From an uncultured beta proteobacterium (GTDB taxonomy: Bacteria; Pseudomonadota; Gammaproteobacteria; Burkholderiales; Burkholderiaceae), in the NCBI GenBank assembly GCA_903845455.1, contig CAIMXN010000220.1:1-8768 (forward strand): 8,768 nucleotides of DNA. Reading direction: 5' to 3'. The notes below the pieces were generated by a model that did no database searches, had not been told where the DNA came from, and saw only the letters and a list, made by a program, of their open reading frames with translations. Below are positions 7,293 through 8,768 of this stretch, in pieces. A program made the translations under genes and the position numbers. Within the stretch, counting starts at the first letter, position 1; every line of letters begins with the position of its first letter.

Positions 7293-7399
7293 TACTGATT
7301 ATTCTGGTAAATAGCTAAGATCTATTCTTAAGTATATTTTCCAAGCTCTTGTTTCAAGTAGTAATTTTGATCTCACCATTTTCTTAACACACGACGCTA

Positions 7400-7415
7400 A
7401 GTGATTGTAATCACT
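7400..7415. promoter_or_regulatory. 16-base inverted repeat, possible CRP/FNR-family operator
   Basis: The sequence AGTGATTGTAATCACT has 7-base arms (AGTGATT and AATCACT) around a central GT. It contains the CRP-type core GTGA-N6-TCAC, but the outer T and A of the usual TGTGA-N6-TCACA are replaced. Its centre lies about 75 bases upstream of the start site predicted for the mraZ promoter, a range where activators of this family can work. With a two-base centre it is unlikely to form a stable RNA hairpin. Which regulator binds, if any, is unknown. Confidence 0.35.
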
Positions 7416-7447
7416 AGAGAAATTCCTAAAAAAAGCCCTTAAAACAC

Positions 7448-7476
7448 TTGACCCTCTTATAGGGATCCTCTAAAGT
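7448..7476 (+). promoter_or_regulatory. Predicted sigma70-type promoter of mraZ
   Basis: A -35 hexamer TTGACC (7448-7453; five of six consensus bases) and a -10 hexamer TAAAGT (7471-7476; four of six) are separated by exactly 17 bases. Transcription would begin near 7483, about 24 bases before the mraZ GTG. The -10 hexamer overlaps the first MraZ-type repeat, as expected for an autoregulated promoter. Confidence 0.6.
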
Positions 7477-7500
7477 GGGAGGAAGTGTGAAAAAGTGGGG
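7472..7500 (+). promoter_or_regulatory. MraZ operator (three direct repeats, 10-base period)
   Basis: Three repeats start at 7472 (AAAGTGGGA), 7482 (GAAGTGTGA) and 7492 (AAAGTGGGG), spaced exactly 10 bases. MraZ of E. coli is known to bind TGGGN direct repeats separated by 5 bases, and mollicute MraZ binds AAAGTG-type repeats. Here TGGG, TGTG and TGGG fall at 7476, 7486 and 7496, matching both descriptions. The array spans the -10 hexamer and the likely start of transcription, and the last repeat merges with the mraZ ribosome site. Bound MraZ should therefore repress its own operon. Confidence 0.8.
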
Positions 7501-7506
7501 TAATTG

Positions 7507-7935
7507 GTGTTTCAAGGTGCGTCAGCTCTCAATTTAGATGCAAAAGGCCGCATGTCTGTGCCGGCAAAGCATCGTGACGCCTTATTGGTGCAGGGTGAGG
7601 GCAGGATTACGCTGACTAAGCACCCCGATGGCTGCCTTTTGCTATTCCCTCGTCCTGAGTGGGAAAGCTTCCGATCTAAAGTTGCTCAATTACCGATGGA
7701 CGCCCATTGGTGGCGTCGCATTTTCCTGGGAAATGCTGCGGAAGTTGATTTGGATAGCGCTGGAAGAATTTTAGTTAGTCCTGAACTGCGCGCCGCAGCG
7801 GGTATTGAAAAAGAAGTGATCTTGCTTGGTATGGGGAGTCACTTAGAGCTGTGGGATGCAGACACGTATACCGCAAAAGAACAGGCTGCCATTGCCCAAG
7901 GTATGCCCGAAGCACTCAAGCAATTTAATTTTTGA
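7507..7935 (+). CDS. mraZ: Transcriptional regulator MraZ (GTG start)
   Basis: MraZ is the DNA-binding first protein of the dcw cluster. It forms ring-shaped oligomers and regulates its own operon by binding direct repeats upstream. The 142-residue protein has the family's length and its two AbrB/SpoVT-like half-domains, each with the diagnostic DxxxR: DAKGR (11-15) and DSAGR (83-87). The segment GRMSVPAKHRD (14-24) and its counterpart GRILVSPELR (86-95) are the conserved DNA-contacting strands. The start is taken as GTG at 7507, giving MFQGA as in E. coli MFRGA. It lies 6 bases after a GGGG ribosome site, whereas the TTG at 7504 would add one residue and sits only 3 bases from that site. rsmH follows after 12 bases. 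The operator repeats just upstream support both identity and start. Confidence 0.96.
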   Translation: MFQGASALNLDAKGRMSVPAKHRDALLVQGEGRITLTKHPDGCLLLFPRPEWESFRSKVAQLPMDAHWWRRIFLGNAAEVDLDSAGRILVSPELRAAAGIEKEVILLGMGSHLELWDADTYTAKEQAAIAQGMPEALKQFNF

Positions 7936-7947
7936 TGACAGGGTGCC

Positions 7948-8768
7948 ATGAACATAACTCATCGCCCAGTATTGCTGGCCGAGGCGGTGACAGCGCTGAT
8001 CAGCGGTCCGCTCATACAACATTCCAATCCAACAAAAAGTATCTTATTGATCGATGGAACCTTTGGGCGCGGTGGTCATACACAAGCTTTACTCAACAAG
8101 TTGGACTCGAATGCTCGCTTGATTTCATTCGACAAGGATTTGGATGCGATCGCAGTGGGCAATACCATCAAAGATCCACGCTTAACGATTGTGCACAACA
8201 GTTTCGCGCAAATGGATCAGTACGCAGAACCAGAATCAGTCGATGGCATTTTGTTGGACTTGGGTATCAGCTCACCCCAAGTGGACGAAGCCCATCGGGG
8301 ATTTTCTTTTCGTCGCGAAGGTCCACTCGATATGCGGATGGATACCGAGCATGGAGTGACGGCAGCAGAATGGTTAGAACAAGCACCGCAGGAGGAAATC
8401 ACACGCGTGATTAAGGCTTACGGGGAAGAGCGTTTTGCATTTCAGATCGCTAAAGCCATTGTGGCGAAACGCGAGGAAGGTTTGTCACCAAAAACAACTT
8501 TGCAATTGGCAAGTCTAGTTGCGAGTGTTGTTCGCACGAGAGAGGCTGGACAAGACCCCGCTACTAGAACATTTCAAGCATTACGAATTTTTATTAATCG
8601 CGAGCTAGAAGATTTGGAGTTGGGTCTTAAAGCGGCGTTGATATTATTGAAGCCTGGTGCACGACTAGTGGTTATTAGCTTCCATTCTTTGGAGGATCGG
8701 ATTGTGAAGCAGTTTTTGCAATCTCATGCAAAGGTAGAGATTCCTCGTGGGCTGCCTGTACGTGAAAA
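7948..8768 (+). CDS. rsmH: 16S rRNA (cytosine-1402-N4)-methyltransferase RsmH, 3' truncated by window edge
   Basis: RsmH (MraW) uses S-adenosylmethionine to methylate N4 of C1402 in the ribosomal P site. The ATG at 7948 follows an AGGG (7940-7943) and opens a frame beginning MNITHRPVLLAEAV that stays open to the right edge, giving 273 codons without a stop. Family motifs are IDGTFGRGGHTQALL (35-49; SAM-binding loop), FDKD (61-64; acidic end of the next strand), DGILLDLGISSPQVD (99-113), GFSFRREGPLDMRMD (118-132), DPATRTFQALRIFINREL (203-220) and SFHSLEDRIVK (244-254). E. coli RsmH is 313 residues, so about 40-50 residues are missing only because the window ends. It is the second gene of the dcw cluster, 12 bases after mraZ, and should be co-transcribed with it. 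Confidence 0.95.
   Translation, partial: MNITHRPVLLAEAVTALISGPLIQHSNPTKSILLIDGTFGRGGHTQALLNKLDSNARLISFDKDLDAIAVGNTIKDPRLTIVHNSFAQMDQYAEPESVDGILLDLGISSPQVDEAHRGFSFRREGPLDMRMDTEHGVTAAEWLEQAPQEEITRVIKAYGEERFAFQIAKAIVAKREEGLSPKTTLQLASLVASVVRTREAGQDPATRTFQALRIFINRELEDLELGLKAALILLKPGARLVVISFHSLEDRIVKQFLQSHAKVEIPRGLPVRE

Larger units (their letters stand above)
7233..7506 (+). promoter_or_regulatory. coq7-mraZ intergenic region holding several regulatory elements
   Basis: This 274-base stretch is markedly more AT-rich than the flanking genes and contains no credible open reading frame on either strand. It holds, from left to right, a 28-base perfect inverted repeat with a LexA-type core (7265-7292), a 16-base inverted repeat of CRP-like form (7400-7415), a sigma70-type promoter (7448-7476) and three MraZ-type direct repeats (7472-7500). 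No GC-rich hairpin followed by a T-run is present after coq7, so the end of the bioB-coq7 transcript is not defined by a recognisable intrinsic terminator. Transcription may read through into mraZ or stop by another mechanism. Confidence 0.75.

Noticed and set aside
7254..7298. A 14-residue plus-strand frame starting with ATG and crossing the LexA-type box
   Set aside because: Very short, no ribosome site, and its codons are dictated by the palindrome.
7299..7379. A 26-residue minus-strand reading frame in the coq7-mraZ spacer, considered as an SOS-induced small protein because of the nearby LexA-type box
   Set aside because: It lacks a ribosome site, has no hydrophobic membrane segment, and the LexA-type box lies downstream of its stop rather than upstream of its start.
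7932..8414. A 160-codon plus-strand open frame beginning at the end of mraZ
   Set aside because: It lies out of frame inside rsmH, whose own frame carries all RsmH motifs. The translation is rich in Arg and Ser with no recognisable domain, typical of a shadow of a real gene.

Overview
The window is ordinary chromosomal DNA of a Gram-negative bacterium, most likely a betaproteobacterium of the Burkholderiales with moderate GC content. Polynucleobacter or a close relative is my best guess. The grounds are the Coq7-type ubiquinone hydroxylase, the E. coli-like LexA motif, the mraZ-rsmH start of the division and cell-wall (dcw) cluster, and the base composition. The genus is inference; the gene identities are well supported.

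Layout. Bases 1-87 hold the tail of an unidentified plus-strand gene, followed closely by an enoyl-CoA hydratase (111-887). A tightly packed minus-strand operon converges on it. In transcription order it runs bioA (5464-4109), bioF (4112-2877), bioD (2880-2158) and then an M20-family amidohydrolase (2103-907). The three bio genes overlap by 4 bases at each junction, and bioD uses a TTG start. From an 86-base divergent spacer, bioB (5551-6588) reads the other way and is followed after 14 bases by coq7 (6603-7232). A 274-base AT-rich spacer (7233-7506) then precedes mraZ (7507-7935, GTG start) and rsmH (from 7948, cut by the window edge).

Function. BioF, BioA, BioD and BioB catalyse the last four steps of biotin synthesis, from pimeloyl thioester to biotin. 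The genes that make the pimeloyl moiety are not in the window. Coq7 carries out one hydroxylation in ubiquinone synthesis. MraZ is the transcriptional regulator of the dcw cluster and RsmH methylates 16S rRNA.

The most informative non-coding stretch is the spacer before mraZ. It holds a perfect 28-base palindrome with an exact LexA-type (SOS) core, a 16-base palindrome of CRP-like form, a sigma70-type promoter, and three direct repeats of 10-base period that match the known MraZ operator. The combination of a LexA-type box and an MraZ operator upstream of the dcw cluster is the main item to follow up. I found no rRNA, tRNA, CRISPR array, insertion sequence or convincing intrinsic terminator, and no clearly new multi-gene system.
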